Shown here piece by piece: positions 25,401-39,100 of a DNA stretch of 64,000 nt (position 1 is its first letter; each line of letters opens with the position of its first letter). This DNA comes from Pholiota molesta (taxonomy: Eukaryota; Basidiomycota; Agaricomycetes; Agaricales; Strophariaceae): assembly GCA_014925825.1 (NCBI GenBank), contig JACGCK010000013.1:124001-188000 (forward strand). Direction: 5' to 3'. The position numbers and the translations under genes are program-made. Under the pieces are notes generated by a model. That model worked only from the letters and a program-made list of their open reading frames with translations. It had not been told where the DNA came from and ran no database searches.

Positions 25401-26466
25401 CATTCTGGCATCAGGTCCTGGCAATTCACTGTCTCCGATAAATCAGGGTCGTAAACTAGGGTCGTCAATGAAGCCAATCATAAGGTACTAAGTACTGCTT
25501 GATGCGGCATCTCGTCTCCTATCTTCGACAATTACGCTGCATCGCTCTAGATCAAGGCAGAAGAAAATCGGGGACAGGAGACATAGAATGAATGTTACCT
25601 GGCCAAGCTTGGAGCGAATTCGGCGAGGGTGAGCATTTAAAGCGGATCAGTATACTTGGGAACGTAATTTGGTGGGCTGGATACTACTGGATGCGTCTTC
25701 CCAGCAGGCTGTTTGTTCTCGACATCAGTACCATGATTGTATGCAGTTGACACTGCTCAGTAGATGGAAAGAGAATGTAAGGGAAAGAAAAGAACATGCA
25801 TTCACTTCATTGAGTACATCATGACGTTGTCTGCATGTAAACAACATGTAGCGCGGCAGGTTCTCGTATGACAGCCGAATCTTTGGGATCAGAAAGACTC
25901 ACAATTCGTAAAAAATACGTCGACCAGAATTGGATAGCCAATTTGAATAGCAGGTTTAAGCGGTGCAGCTGATGGAAAATCGAAGCACTCTTGAAGATAC
26001 TTCTGAACGAACACAAAACATAGCCGGTATATTGGCATGATGGATAGTGAATTAGGTGATTGACCCATCCAGTCTCTCGTTCGTTTTCCTCGCGTTGATA
26101 AGTACAAACCTCCGCTAAACTAATGAGTAATAAAATCAGACACCGCAGATGTTATGCAAGATGTGAACATCGTATATGATAGCTGTGGTTTGAATTATTT
26201 CTATCTAATGCGTGCGTGCTTATTGCATTCTCGGTTATACAATAACGAGATGAGATCAAAATGAGCCTTCGATATATTAAACAACTTCCATACATTAGAT
26301 TATTTTTTAATCTCTGCTGGCCACGCCGAGCTCGCATTATTTAGGCGCTGGCTGGACTGGATGCGCCTTGATGGATGTGGCTCGAGCGCCCAAATTGCAC
26401 AGCCACTCAAGCAGTCACGTGAATAATTGCTGGCGATGGAAATCTGCCACAAAGTCGTGATTAATC
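22453..26466. other. 4 kb gene-poor region with decayed or chance frames
   Basis: No gene can be supported. On the minus strand between 22547 and 23073 three overlapping frames stay open and include hydrophobic segments (AAKVAVFSIGFLGVTTLV and WIMLMSIANNVILVLVAI), which could be the remains of a membrane protein gene, but I could not join them convincingly. The rest (23.1-26.4 kb) is AT-rich with only short unrelated frames. I saw no terminal repeats, target-site duplications or polymerase motifs that would mark a transposon. Confidence 0.45.
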
Positions 26467-29373
26467 ATGAAATTTATGGACGAAAACGCTACTTCCTTTT
26501 CCCCATCGTACAGCCCTCGAATCGCCCAAGATCCACATAAACAAGGCCGCTGGCTCAGGATTGACTCTTGTTATACCCTCTTTGAAGAGCCTAAAGGCAC
26601 AAAAGTCGTCAAAAGATCTCAAACCTCGCTCGTCATCGCATGGTCCCATTTTCCAGGATGTGGATAACCAAGAGAAGAGGATACAACGACCCATCAAGCT
26701 AAACCTCTCAAAGAGGTATTGTCGAAGCTCATTGTGCAGATAAAAAAGTGGGTTGAAAATTTCAGGTTTCAAAGTTGAGAGTGGGCTAATGACGGTTTCT
26801 CCAGGAAGGACGATTATGCCTTTTTTCTGCATCCTGTAGACGTTGCAAATGTTCCAGGGTACTCCGATGTTGTCAACATCCAATGGACCTGGGCACCATG
26901 ACCAACAAGGTGGCCAGGGGCAAATATCGTTCATTGGAGGATTTTACAGTATGTTCTTGATTTCCCTGAATGTTCTTCATCGGCAACTTACTTACTTACT
27001 TTACCTGCAGTCAGATCTCAAGCTGGTGACTACGAATGCGAAGCTTTTCAACCCACCAGAATCGATTTATTACACCGAAGCGGAAGATTAGAGACTTGGG
27101 CACTCGATCACATCAGCAAAGCCTCCGCACGGTCATCCAATACGAGACGGATTGGAACATAGAAATCGAGAAGATGACGAGGGTCCACCCGTGAACGTCG
27201 ATGACGACGAAGACTACGCAATGGGGACGCCGATGGAGGTCGACGCTACGAGTCTGCGAGAGCGTTCGGTATCGATTTTGTCCCAACCCCAACCAGGCCC
27301 GAGCAGACGGGGCCCGCGAGGACCCTACAAGAAGCAGGCGCCTCGACGGCTCTTTCAGAGACGCTTGAACCTGACGGTGGCCTTCCGGGATCAAAAGATG
27401 GCCTTGGGTCGTTTCCTCCTGGTTCTGATTGGGCCAAAACCATGGTGGCACTGAAATTGAAAGGTGCGTCTTTGTTCTTTTTTTTCTTTATCCCTTCTAA
27501 AATGTTTAAAGGCAAGCGATATAAGACAAAAAAGGAGCGTCTGCGAATCGAGCGCGAAGGTCCGCCGCTGCTGCCAGATGGAAGTTTAGATTACACCGAA
27601 AGTACGTATCGAATTTTTCACGATCAATGATACGTTTTCACTCTTTCCGCAGTGGAGGATCCATTTTCTGTGCTGTCAGTTTTCGTTCCCGATCCGCCAT
27701 CACGCCCACATCTCGTTCCTCTATACCCTCCCCTGTACAATCCCCATCCGACCCATCATCATCACAGACCCAGACCCCTCACCCTGCAACCCCGGTGTCG
27801 ACATTTCCTGCTGCCACGACTGTACCCCTGGATCATTCCCCGCCGGAGCTCCCCTTTTTGCAGTCTGACAGCGCTGGGAAACAGCCACGTCGCCGCCATT
27901 GGACCATTGTGCGGAACGCGACCTGGCGGCAGAAGGGGAAGGAGCGCGAGGACGAGGCGGAGGGCACCAAGGTCGCCGAGCTTCCCCGTGGCGGATGCCA
28001 CGTGAGGCGCAGGCACGGATTTCGGCTCCTTCGCTGTGCTCGCGGGGGAGTTGGCGGAGGAGATGCGACGGCGTGGGATGACACCTCCGGACACGGAGAA
28101 GGAGACTGTAGATCATGAAGTAAACATGCAGCTGATCCGGGAGCGGTTAAACTGCGACAATGCTGCGAAGAAGCTGCTGCCTGTGGAGAACCTGGATAAC
28201 TGCAGACCTGGCGCATGTGAATGGCGCGGATTTGATCGCGAAGAACTATTGGTCAACCAGCGGGCGGCGGAGGCAGAAGAATACATTAGAGATCTGGTGT
28301 ATGGAGGTGTAGAAGGGCTGGCCTACGTTAGAAGTCTGGCCGAGTTTGTGGATGGCGATTGCTATATAAAGAAGATGAGGTACGTGCCCCTCTTTCACAT
28401 ACTGGTACCTTTACTTACCGTCATTCAGGAACCCTCAACGCAACAGGGGGCCGAGTCTAATGAAAATTCCCAAAATTCTAGCTTGGGCATGCCTCTGGCA
28501 AAATGGGTAGAGACAAATATCGTCGATCCACTTACGGATGGCCGCCACTCTTTACTACAAGAAACGGCGCTCGCGCTCGCTCGACAGGCAACAAGCCACC
28601 GCAAAACCTCACCGCAGATCCAGGCAAGGAACGGTTGAAAGCCAGGTGGCTGCATCTCTGCACCTCTACCCCAACGCGCTCATCGCGCTCTCCGCCCTCT
28701 GCACATCCGCCTGCACAAAATTGACATGGGCTCGCTCATCAAAGTCCCCGACGAACTTTTCCTCAGCGAAGAAGAGTGGATCGGAAAGAGTCTCAAGGAG
28801 AAGCGCAGAAAGGAGGCGATGTCGAAGCTGGAGGCCGTAGCCGCCGCCGCCCATCCTTCTGCAGGTGACACCACCCAAGCCAACGAGCCGAATCAACAAA
28901 CTCCAAAGTTCACCGGCCTCGACCCGACTGCGCTCAAAGAGCGCCTCAGCGGTCGCCTCAGTACCTACGAGCAAGAAGGCCCCGCAGAACTCCATGAAGT
29001 TCTTGAATACGTCGCCAACGTCATCATCGAGCTTGATCGACGCATTCGGGAAAAGAAATCCAAGGGCGAGTCGACTCTCCTCTCAACTCAGCACCCAGAA
29101 GCAGCGCCGAACGGGACTTCGGCCGCTGAACCAGCCGACGCCTCTGGCGACGTTGTCATGAAAGTCGAAGACTCCGCGACTTCGCCGTCGACCTCCGAGC
29201 AGGAACGACCCTCCGCCCCGACGACGACGGAGGATCCAGCGGTGCGCAATCTACGGCTAAACCTGCTGGCCTTGGCGAAACGCGCCCCATTGGATATCAT
29301 CGCGCGGCTGCCCAAGGATCTCGTGCCAGAGCACATACGCCATTTCGTGCCCACGCTTGGGTCTACGGGATAA
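26467..29373 (+). CDS. bromodomain protein, BRD7/BRD9-like
   Basis: The bromodomain is read from PLKEVLSKLIVQIKKKDDYA, VDVANVPGYSDVV, PMDLGTMTNKV and LKLVTTNAKLFNPPESIYY, with the acetyl-lysine pocket Asn in TTNAKLFN. After it come KRYKTKKERLRIEREGPPLL, HWTIVRNATWRQKGKERE, GELAEEMRRRG, YGGVEGLAYVRSLAEF and KIDMGSLIKVPDELFLSEEE, which match the fungal counterparts of BRD7/BRD9, subunits of SWI/SNF-type remodellers. A reader of acetylated histones in the nucleus is expected. About nine one- or two-base corrections are needed (near 26542, 26667, 26880, 27088, 27127, 27172, 27344, 28019 and 28699), the densest such cluster in the window. The C-terminal 215 codons (28726-29373) are clean. Domain order is conserved throughout, so I call it a real gene with an imperfect sequence. 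Confidence 0.8.
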
Positions 29374-31364
29374 GCTGTTGCAGCCGGGCGATGGTAGTGG
29401 CCAATCCGCTAGTTTATCGATCATCGCTTCTGCGATATACGGACGCGACGCTGTCGTTGGTTGATAGCCTAGTGAATGCGACTGCGTGGATGGGAGTATC
29501 CAGGATGCCTCTGGCCATGGAGCCGAGTCGTAAGACTGCCCATGAGTGAGACCCTCTCCGCTAGCCGCAATGTTGTTCAAACTTTTACTTAGCATTGGAT
29601 ACTTATGGCATATTTACTTTGCAGTATTTGTGTACGCTTGATTCAACTTTTTGTGTTTGTCTATTCTTTTTTATACTTCATACGCTTGTTGTCATGCTTC
29701 TTGTAGTTTAATGGCTGCAGGTTACAACTGCACTCAACTTTGTTCTAATTGCCGAGAAGTTCATGTGAATTATAGATGCCTGCTTAGGTCTTCTCCTGTT
29801 AATATTATGGCGCCGGAAAGTCTTCCTCGAAAACACTAGATGGTGATTAAAAACGGTGCAAAGAATCTGGGATTTGGAACTGTGTGACCGTGACGGCGTC
29901 GTGTGAAGAGAATGTCACGTGAGCGCGACAGTATTTAAGAAAATTTCTCGCGCGTCTTTCCTTTCCTTCCAACATCGAAGCAGCAACCGTGCTGCATTCT
30001 CAGGTCGCGCATACCACGGCTTTGAGAGTAACGGAGCGATGAGAGAGCAAAATGCTGGTTCGCAAGCTTGCTTGCTTGTGCACCGGTACTTTTCCTGGCT
30101 TGTGGGCAACCACTCTGATTATGTGCTGCGTCGACCTTGTGTGGTTCGTGGTGCTGAGGTTGGGACGAATATACCCCCAAATGCTATTTGTTTTCGTTTT
30201 CGACATATCCATTTAAAAAATGTTGTTCATGTTCTCTAGCTTAAGAATTGCGCGAAGATACTGTTACTAATCGAAGAGAGGACTGATTCTATAGCTGGCT
30301 TTGAGATTGCATCGAGATGCATGCCGGAGTCATGTTAAATGACATGCATGCCCATCGCACCCCTCTAGCGCAACTTCCAAGATCCCTCTCTTGTTCTATC
30401 TTTATCACTCGTCTTTTGGCAGGTTTGCTTAAGATTTACCCTCAGCGTGATACCTATTACCAGTGTTTCTGTCTGAATTCAAACTTTTTTTCCTGGTTGA
30501 CGTCTCAGAAACGGTCTCTTGCTGCCAGTATGAAGACTACAGTTCCAACGCCGTTTCTCTCTTTTTAGAATATGACAATCATCATTCATCATTCTGTATA
30601 CGATGGCTGCTGCGTAAGCCGGAGACGAATTCTATTCAAAAACAACAGTGCATACTCCGAGTCTACGTAGGTAAAAAGAACCTCATGCGAAGACATTTTA
30701 CGAATCAGGAGGTAAGGAATATGTACAGACTGTCCATTGCATGAAAAGACTAGTAAAGCGACGAGTTATAGGAGATAGGTATGTAAAAAAGAGCCTTTGT
30801 ATACCTTATATTATACTGAAAAATAACGGCAATTGTCCATGGGGAGAGGGAGCGGAGACGGTAGCGACCTCGATGGAATGGTCAGATTTTCCACTGTTGC
30901 GGTGTGATCTGTATGCCCTTCGATGGCAAGACAAACAGTTTTTGTGTTCTTCTTGGCAAAGACGTATGCGCAGATTATAAGGTACTTACAGCATAACCCA
31001 GGAAACAGAATCAACCAATTCGACGTGGTAGAGGTTAGGAATAAGATGAGGACCGAGTTTGTGCAGAGAGATCGGAAATTGATGGGATAGATGGTCGATA
31101 TGACGAAAGCATAGGCAGAGGGTATGTGCTGCCGAGTATTTTGGATGACCAGGTGCGGCGCACCGACCGAGGGTGTGTGACATGTAGCAGGAACCGAGTG
31201 ACGACAATGGAAAAAAAAAGCAGGCGAAAAACATGGGACAGCATATGCACGGAGATAAAGAAAGAGATGAAAGCGACGATAGAAAATCGATGGAGAGCCG
31301 AATCGATAGACAGATGGAAGGATAGGTAATGCACTGGATACCACGTCGAGCAGAGAGAAGAGGC
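29374..31364. other. 2 kb intergenic region between convergent genes
   Basis: Lies between the 3' ends of the bromodomain gene and the xylulokinase gene. Only short frames without recognisable domains are present, and simple polypyrimidine-like tracts occur near 31.0-31.3 kb. Both 3' untranslated regions should be here. Confidence 0.5.
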
Positions 31365-34095
31365 TTATACAATCCCCTTCACCACCATAGTCTCGAGGCG
31401 CGAGTACTCCGGCACGATAGCAGCGTAGGTCATGAACGCATCCACGTCCGGTTCCGCGACCTTCGCCAGCCCGAGCTGCGCCTCCGCGTCCGAGGTCGTG
31501 AGCGCCACGACCGGCGTCAGTGGCGTAGGCGTCGTAGGTGTGGCCGCGCCGCCGCTCCCGTTGGACGGCGTCGGCGCCGACAGACCCCCTGCATTTGTCA
31601 TAATCCCCAAGTTGCCGAGGCCGAGGTCGGGGGTGGTAAACGCAGATGAGGGCGCGAGCCCGCCAGAGCTGCTGCTCTCCGCCGTCGATCCAGTCTGCGT
31701 GCGCAGCCTGGCGCTGAGGAGGTTATTGGTGTCGGCGTAGGACGAAGTTCCATAGACACTGGCGCCAATCACACCTGGGTTGGCGAGTGCGTTCCTCTCC
31801 AGCTCGATCTCGTAGTCCTCGTCCTCTTCAACGAACACGGTGCTACCAAGGCCCGAGCGGGAGCCCGGATGTCCATACGGCGTGCTCGTCCCGCTGTTCG
31901 CGCCGCTGTTCCCACCTAGGCCGCCAACGACCGTCGCGCCGTTGATGTTACTTCTGAGGAGCGCCCCGTTCGTCGCAACCCAGCGCTTGCCCAGCAGCCG
32001 CTTCATCTCGTCCTCAAACACCCCGAGGCTGCCCGTGCCCCACTCGCGACTCCACACCCACCGCGCGACATACGCGCCCCCCAGCGCCACGCGGCTCGGG
32101 TACCCCTCCGCAGGCGCATTGCGGTGTGGGGAGATCTGCGCCGAGTCGATCTGCGTGAGCGGCACAAACACCGGCGCGTTGAAGATGTCGCCCACGAGGT
32201 TCGACACGCTTGGGAAGTTCGCCGCAGCCCCCGTGGCAAGGATGCGCGCGGGGAGCGGCGCGGGGTCGTACGGATCAAACGAGAGCCCGAGGCTCGATAG
32301 TACTGAATTACTTCGGCCTGAGATGAGCGACGGCGGCGGCGTTGGGCTGACGCTGGATTTGCGCGCATTGCCAAGGACGCCGGTAGATATCAGGCGCGCC
32401 CATTTGACGCGGAAGGAGAGAATTTGGCTCTCGAGAAGACAGCGTGGATTGGCGCGGAGATCGCGAAATTCATTGACTTTTATGCCAGTCTCGAAACGGT
32501 AGATTCCTTTGACGCGCGCGAAGGGATAGGAATCTGGTTGAAGATGCCAGAAGCTGAATAATTTGTCATCGAGCCTATTGATGGAATATGAGTATCATGG
32601 CGGCATGAGCAGGCAGAAATGGTGTATTCACCCTATGGAGCCGCCTGGAGGAACAATAGCAACCAAGCGATCGAATGCGCTCCAGCTTTTGGTATACATG
32701 TCACGCACGAGGGCGCGTGGGACATCAGCATTTCTAGAGATGATAACATCAGCTTATTATCAACCAGAATTATATTTGGGACATACCTGCTGGTAAGCAC
32801 TGCAATATATTTGCGTTTTTCGTTGGTATCTTGAGCAGGGTGAGGGAGTAAATTATAAAGACGTGTAGGAATATAATGCTGTGCGGGTGCGAGTAAGTTA
32901 TCCATAGGACCGAAAGAAAACACGGCGTCCCCGGAGGAAGGGAGTATAGAGAGATAAGAAGCGAGATAATCGGTCGTAAAGGGTGCGACAATGGTTTCTG
33001 TGGGGTATAATTATGTCAGAAAAATATAGGAAGGTGATTCGACCTAACTTACCTGCGTCAAAGCCATACCGTTCAATTAGGTATCTAGAGACGTTTCCTA
33101 CTTTTCTGGAGCCACCAGATACATCCACGTCACCCAACCATCCCCTGACTCTTCTGCCTTCCTCTCTGCTGCCTCCTACAATATCCAGGACGCCTTCGTC
33201 CCAGTAGCCCTGGCCGCCAGCAGCATTTGGGTTGGCGCCATGGACCCACGCGCCGGTCGCGCATGCCTCTGCCTCGCCCATGCTGGTCCATTTGCCAGAA
33301 ATAATGCTTGCGAGGAACGCGCTCGCAAGCTGGACACGCCCAGTACGCGCCCAGACTTCCTGCGGCCAGGTTTCCCGCACGCGCAAAAGCTGCGCGGCAA
33401 CCATAGACGCATTCGCGCAGATGCCGACGCGCGCGGCCATATGATCAGGGCCGCCTAATAGCGCCTCGATCGCAAGCCCATGGGTCTGCGAAGAGGTGTC
33501 TTGTGCCACAGGGGTACTTGGCAGAGAAAAGGTGTGCGCCGGAAATTGGGTATGCAGAGGCGCATGTGGGTCCAGGGACGAAAAAGAGGGAACGGTGGTT
33601 GATTTCCACCAGACGAGGGCATGTTGAGCGGCGCCGCTAATGGCTTTTATTTTGGTCAAGTCGTAGCTCAGGCGCAGTTTCTCGAAGAGCGTATCTGTCT
33701 CACGTGGTCGTGTCAGCGCTCAGGAACATAAGGGAAACGCCAAATCGGGAAGCCCAGAAAAGTTTTTGCTTCCGTGGGGGGGAAAACACTGAACAGAGCG
33801 GAGAAACTCTCACCAAGGCCTTTGAGCCACATCTCTATCGGCGTCGTGTATGCTTCTCCGGGGGTCGTGAAAATCCCACCCTGCGTTCTGGGGGCCAACA
33901 GCGAATGGGATCAGTACACAAGTGGCGACGCGACACGCCACACACGCACTTGTATTCGGACAGCTCAGAGTCGAAATCGACGCATTCGACGCCCACGAGC
34001 TCGAGGCTCTCGTCCACTATGGATGCACGCAGTTGATCGATCCCCAGCTCGATGCCGAGAAAGAATGATGGGCCAGTTTTGGGTATAGAAGGCAT
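31365..34095 (-). CDS. D-xylulose kinase (FGGY family) with long C-terminal insert
   Basis: Phosphorylates D-xylulose to D-xylulose-5-phosphate, feeding pentoses from hemicellulose into the pentose phosphate pathway in the cytosol. The N-terminal FGGY domain starts MPSIPKTGPSFFLGIELGID, then SIVDESLELVGVECVDFD, GGIFTTPGEAY, KAISGAAQHALVWW, WTSMGEAEACATGAW. The C-terminal half shows PMDNLLAPAQHYIPTRLY, RALVRDMYTKSWSAFDRL, PPGGSIGLD, DSYPFARVKGIYRFETG and ILATGAAANFPSVSNLVGDI. All introns keep the frame without correction. Oddly, about 150 residues rich in Ser, Gly, Thr and Pro lie between the last ATPase-core segment and the conserved ending (LGLAKVAEPDVDAFMTY, VPEYSRLETMVVKGIV). Yeast XKS1 is the characterised relative. 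Confidence 0.9.
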
Positions 34096-36054
34096 GTTTT
34101 AGCGCTGAATATGTTTGGAAGTGGTATGTTTTGGAGCTGGTATGGTGTGTATGATGTGTGTATGGATATATTAGATGCTGGTATCTCAGAAGGGGTATTC
34201 GTTAAGTGTTTGATGTAATTCGTCGCACTCCACTTGGGTATTATGCGAGAGAGAGATGCACGTGAGGTGAAGTCTAGTTGGCTGGCGAATGGTCGTAGGG
34301 GCGAAAGGTCGTGCTGGCGAAAGATCGTGTGTCCTTCGTCGTCGTCGTTGTCGTCGTCGTCTGTGGCGGGAGTGGTGGATGTGGCAGAGAAAAAGATGTA
34401 AGCCTGAGAATCCGTTTTCCATCAGGCTGTCGTTACGTAAGTGTCGTCTTTTAGACTCGGAGTCGGTTGTTTATTCCACGGCCAAACGCGAAGAGATCAA
34501 GTCTCAGATCTCAGGGGGCGCTCAAGGCTAGGAAGGTGATTTTGGTTGGGATAAATCAGTGAACTATATGAGAAATTTATCAGCAGTGCGCGACCAAGCT
34601 TGCCTCTGATAAACCAGAGTCGGATTGTAATATACCAATGTTTTCAAGCACAGCTAATGGCTCCAGCGCCCACATGAGAACGGAATGGCAGCGTGTGATC
34701 AGTAGAAGTTGGTGAGAAGAGGAATCATACTATGGTATGTCACCGTGGAACCGTGTCTACATATATGATCATGATCATGATATGTCTGGTAGAGACTTGA
34801 GCCAACGGCAATCGCTAAAGAGCGCAAGGGAAAGCAGTAAATACTCATTATTCACGAAATAAAAGGGGACTCGGACAGACAACCATAAAGTTGGTCATTA
34901 AGTCCTTGTAAGCACTGGGAAGTGATAAAACTTATTGCTACTACTTACATTGTTACGGCGGAAATAAGAAACAAAGGTTTGGCGTGAGCGGCAAAAGAAA
35001 GGAATTTACCGAGTGATATCACAGGGTATCGATATCTGTCACTGACACTTCGATCGGGCCAGTATAAGGAGCAAGTCAGAAACATACTTTGATTCAGGAA
35101 TCTGATATCGAGTCCGTGCCGAGCGTTAGATCAGACAAGTCACTTGTAAGCAGAGACTCCGTCTGCACACTCTTTGAACCTTCCCCATACCTTCCGATTT
35201 TCCAGTGCCACCACCATCATTGATGCTGCGCACCCCTCGTCTACTCATCTGGTGAATTGACTCCACACAGATTTACAGAGATGAGAAAACTTGTTATTGA
35301 CTTGATCTTATAAAACGGAAACAGGGCTAAGTACCAGCCATCTATAGATCTAGTAGTTAGCGCTCCTGATCCAAAGTGACCTTATACTTATCCTTATCGG
35401 TATTTCATCAATATGTTCGTTATATATTTCGCATTGTGAACTAGATGTACAACCTGTCTAGCGGATAATATGATAGCAAAACGAAGGGTGAATAGTCATG
35501 GATAAGTCTTACATAAAAAAGGGCAGTGTTACAGAAGACGAGAGGAAAGGTCGCTTGCTTGATAGAGTACAACAACACGGAATACTTGAAAAATTTAAGA
35601 GATCAGCGCCAGCATGCGTTGGATATTCAGATTTCCGCATTTCGTCTTCTGATGATAAGAGCATGGTGCTGAGAATAAACGAGCGGGCGAGGCAGGTATT
35701 ATGCCGACGAGCATGCGAGGTGGGTGAATAGAATAATGAGCCGTAGTCTGGAATTCAAGGCGACGACTGCCTTGTAGAGAAGCAATAGAGAGGATGATAC
35801 GGATACATATTGAATGGCGTTGAGAAGGGACGATGTAAGATGATGCTGGGGATAGAATAGATAAGGCAGGTAAAATCGATATAGGACTCTGATATGGATT
35901 GCGAATGAACTGGTGATGGTGGTACATTGAGGATGCAAGGAATGTTGTTGATCTTGACCGTAGTTGGAAGGGATGAGCGCCTCCCTATATCTGTGGCGGG
36001 CTTCATGATTCGATCGAAGATATTTCGATGGTACCATGGATTGCATTTCGCGGT
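34096..36054. other. 2 kb intergenic region
   Basis: Lies between the xylulokinase start and the end of the polyQ gene, both on the minus strand, so it should hold one promoter and one 3' region. No supported gene. A short CATGATCATGATCATGATATG-like palindromic run occurs near 34765, probably chance. Confidence 0.45.
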
Positions 36055-36136
36055 CTAGCGATAGCCCGAGGCCCGCTGCATATGCTGTTGATACTGATAC
36101 TGATATTGCTGCTGTTGCTGCTGCTGTTGCTGCTGT

Positions 36137-36171
<35 letters not shown>

Positions 36172-39100
36172 TTGTTGTTGCATTTGCTGATACTGCTGAT
36201 GCTGATACATATGTTGCTGCTGCTGTTGCTGCTGCGGCTGCTCCTGATACTGCGCCGGCACCTGCTTAAACTGGCGCCGCTGGTAAAACGCCTTCTCCCT
36301 CTCCACCAACATCTGGCGCTGCTCCCTCTCCCGCTGATAGTCCTGCTTCTGCTGCTCAAACTGATACTGCGCCAGCAGCGCGGGATCGGCGAACGTTGGC
36401 GGGGGTATTACCGGGCCGCCGTCCGGACCCTGCATCTGAGGCGGGAGTGCGGGGATGACGGGCGCCGGTGGTGTCAGGTCCAGCGGCGCTGGCCGCCGCT
36501 TCGTGTCGGGATTGGGAGAGGGGTTGCGCGAGCCAGGGCGCGATTTGCGTCCTGCCGTCAAGAACGAAGAGGACGTTGGGTCTTGGGCTGATGCGTAGGA
36601 CGGCATGTACTGGCGCGATGGATCCTGCGGGTGCAAAAACTGCTGCTGCTGCTGCTGCTGCTGTAGCTGTTGCTGCTGCTGCTGCGCGCCTGGAATTTGA
36701 GATTGCGCCCCAGGGTTGGACCGACCGCCAGGCACAGGCGCGTATATCTGATGCCACGGCCCCGTCTGCGCCAGCTTCTTCCCCAGCGGATCGTTGCGCT
36801 GCCCGCGCTCGCGAATCCTGTTCTCCTTATCATGCTCATCGACATCCGAGTCGCCCTCGGACTCCTCCGAGTCGGTGCCCGACGCATAGCCCCACTTCGA
36901 GCCGCGCGCGCGCTGGCGCTCGAGCTTGCGCTGCTTCTCCTTCTTCTTCCGCAGCAGCACGCGCGCGTCGGGTGGGATGACGGGGATGACAGGCTGGAAG
37001 CCGTTGGCTGGCGCACGGTTAGGGAAGCCAGGCAGGTGGTTGGCGGCGTAGTCTTGCGGCGAGCTGTATATGGGCCCGTATGGGGCCGCGCCTATCGCCT
37101 GATCGAGGTTGCGCATCGCGTACGAGTCGCCGCGGCTGCCCCCGGCGTGCGTTTGCGCACCCCACGGCGCCACCGCAGTTTGGGTGGCAGGATTCGGATT
37201 CGGATTCGACATGTGCGAACGAGGAGGCGGGATGGCAACGGGCGCAGCGTGATTCGGATTTGGATTCAGATGCACCCACGCACTCTGCCCAGGCTGCTCG
37301 TACGCTCTCTGCTGTACCTGGCCACGGTCATAGAACGCGCCATACTCGTCGTCGTCCTCATCGTCCTCCGAGTCCGAGGCTATATTCGGCGGGATGAAGA
37401 TCTCCTGCGGCGGTTGCGGGCTATGATTCCGCGACGCCACCCGGCTCGCGTTCCTGCTCTTGCTCTTGCTCCTCGACTTGCTCTTCCCGCGCTCGGCGCC
37501 CATGCCGCTGCCGCTGCCCCACTGACTCACATGCAGCTGGCCCGGGGGCACATTCTTCTTCGGCGGCGGCGGCGGCGGCAGTATGCTCAGGCCAGCAGCA
37601 ACAGGCGCACCACCACCCACCGGCGGCGGCAGCGGGAACGCGCCCCCTGGAGCGAGCGGGGCCTGCGCCTGCCCCCCGGCCGGGGACGGCCCGAAGCTGT
37701 ACTTCCAGCCGTGCTGGCTGGCGAACTGGCCCCCGACGACGGCGCCGCCGCCGCCCATGGCGTCGTGCGCACTGAGCGGGGGCTCCGCGTCCCTGTCCCG
37801 ATCGCGCTCGCGGGCCCGGCCGCGGTCTCGGTCTCTCTCGCGCTCGCCGCTGTGTCGTGACGCGCCGCCGAGCTCGCCGCCGCTCCCGCTCCCCCTGCCC
37901 GGGGGCGTCGCTCCGGAGCCGACGTAGTGCGTCCACTCCGCGAGCGTCTGTATCGCATGCTCGATGCGGGAACGCATCTCCGCCTTCTTCCGCGCGTCGA
38001 AGTTGATGTAGCCCATGGCCCAGCATTCGGTCAGGAGCCAGCCTTCCAGCGTTTCGGGCGTCCATTGGGTTTTGGACAGCAAGGTGCCGTTTCTTCAGAT
38101 AAGGGGATCAATATTCGGAATCGTACAAGAGGTGGCATACAAGAGGAACAGGATGAAAAGGAAATGAAATGTCAAAACGAAAATAGGACAATTGGTTGGA
38201 TATTCGGGCGTAGGGCCGAAAATAGCGCAGGCTGGAGCAGCAGGGAGCAGACATAGATGCATCGCATGTGCCCGAGACGTGCATCTCCATCACTTCACCT
38301 CACTTCACCCGAACATCGGATGGCCTGACCAAAACCAGACGACCCAAAGCCTCCGACATCAACTCCCAAGAGAAGGCCATCCTGAGAATATCAAATTTCC
38401 ATCCATCCATCCATCCATCCATCCAGCAGGCTAGCCAGCCATGTAAATAGAATCGAAGTGCTGGCAAGAAGAGCAGATTTGGAAGCATGCGATGACGAAG
38501 CAAGGAAGAAAAAAACATATCACAACGCACAGACCAAAAGAACCCGATGGCTCACCTAAGCAGTAAGCAGATATCGCCGGGATCCCACTTCGTATACCGC
38601 ACGAGCTTGAGGGCGACAGCCCAAAACGGGGTGACGCTGGTCAGAGTGAGGAAGCCGTTGGAGGACTTGTAGATAGTGTGCAAGGCAATATTCTGAGGAC
38701 TTATTGACGCAGTGTAGATGGGGTCGTAGATTTTACCATTCGGACTAGTCACAACAATTGAATTGAATTAGCTATCTTTTAAAATACAGCTCGATCGACT
38801 GTTAGAAGTGTAAGACTCACTCATGCGCCATAGGCAGAGCAATATCCGCATCGCTGTTCATCCAATCCGCGCCGAGGTTGAACCTCCTTGCCGTCGCCTG
38901 AATGCACTCTCTCAGCCTCTCCGCGGCGTCCGGGATCCTATTCTGCCCATACTCCGCAAGGAACCCGCGATGAATATAATCCACGTCTCTCGTCTTCGTC
39001 CTTGCCGCCATGGAGGGCGATGCCGACTGCTGCTGCATAGACAGGGCATAGAGTCCTGGGTGGAGCAGCATGCATGCCCCACCGTGCACGACCAATCGCA

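Noticed and set aside
22453..26466. Transposon remnant
   Set aside because: No inverted or long terminal repeats, target-site duplication, or reverse transcriptase or transposase motifs could be seen.
36028..36591. Leucine-rich plus-strand frame of 187 codons
   Set aside because: It is the reverse complement of the CAG/CAA tract and surrounding Gln-rich coding sequence; the run of Leu comes from CTG repeats and there is no independent evidence of a gene.
37421..38065. Long Arg/Ala-rich frames overlapping the polyQ gene on both strands
   Set aside because: GC-rich coding sequence keeps other frames open; they have low-complexity composition and no domain.
38399..38425. CATC repeat as a possible CRISPR-like array
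   Set aside because: The units are four bases long without spacers and lie in a eukaryotic intron; it is a microsatellite.
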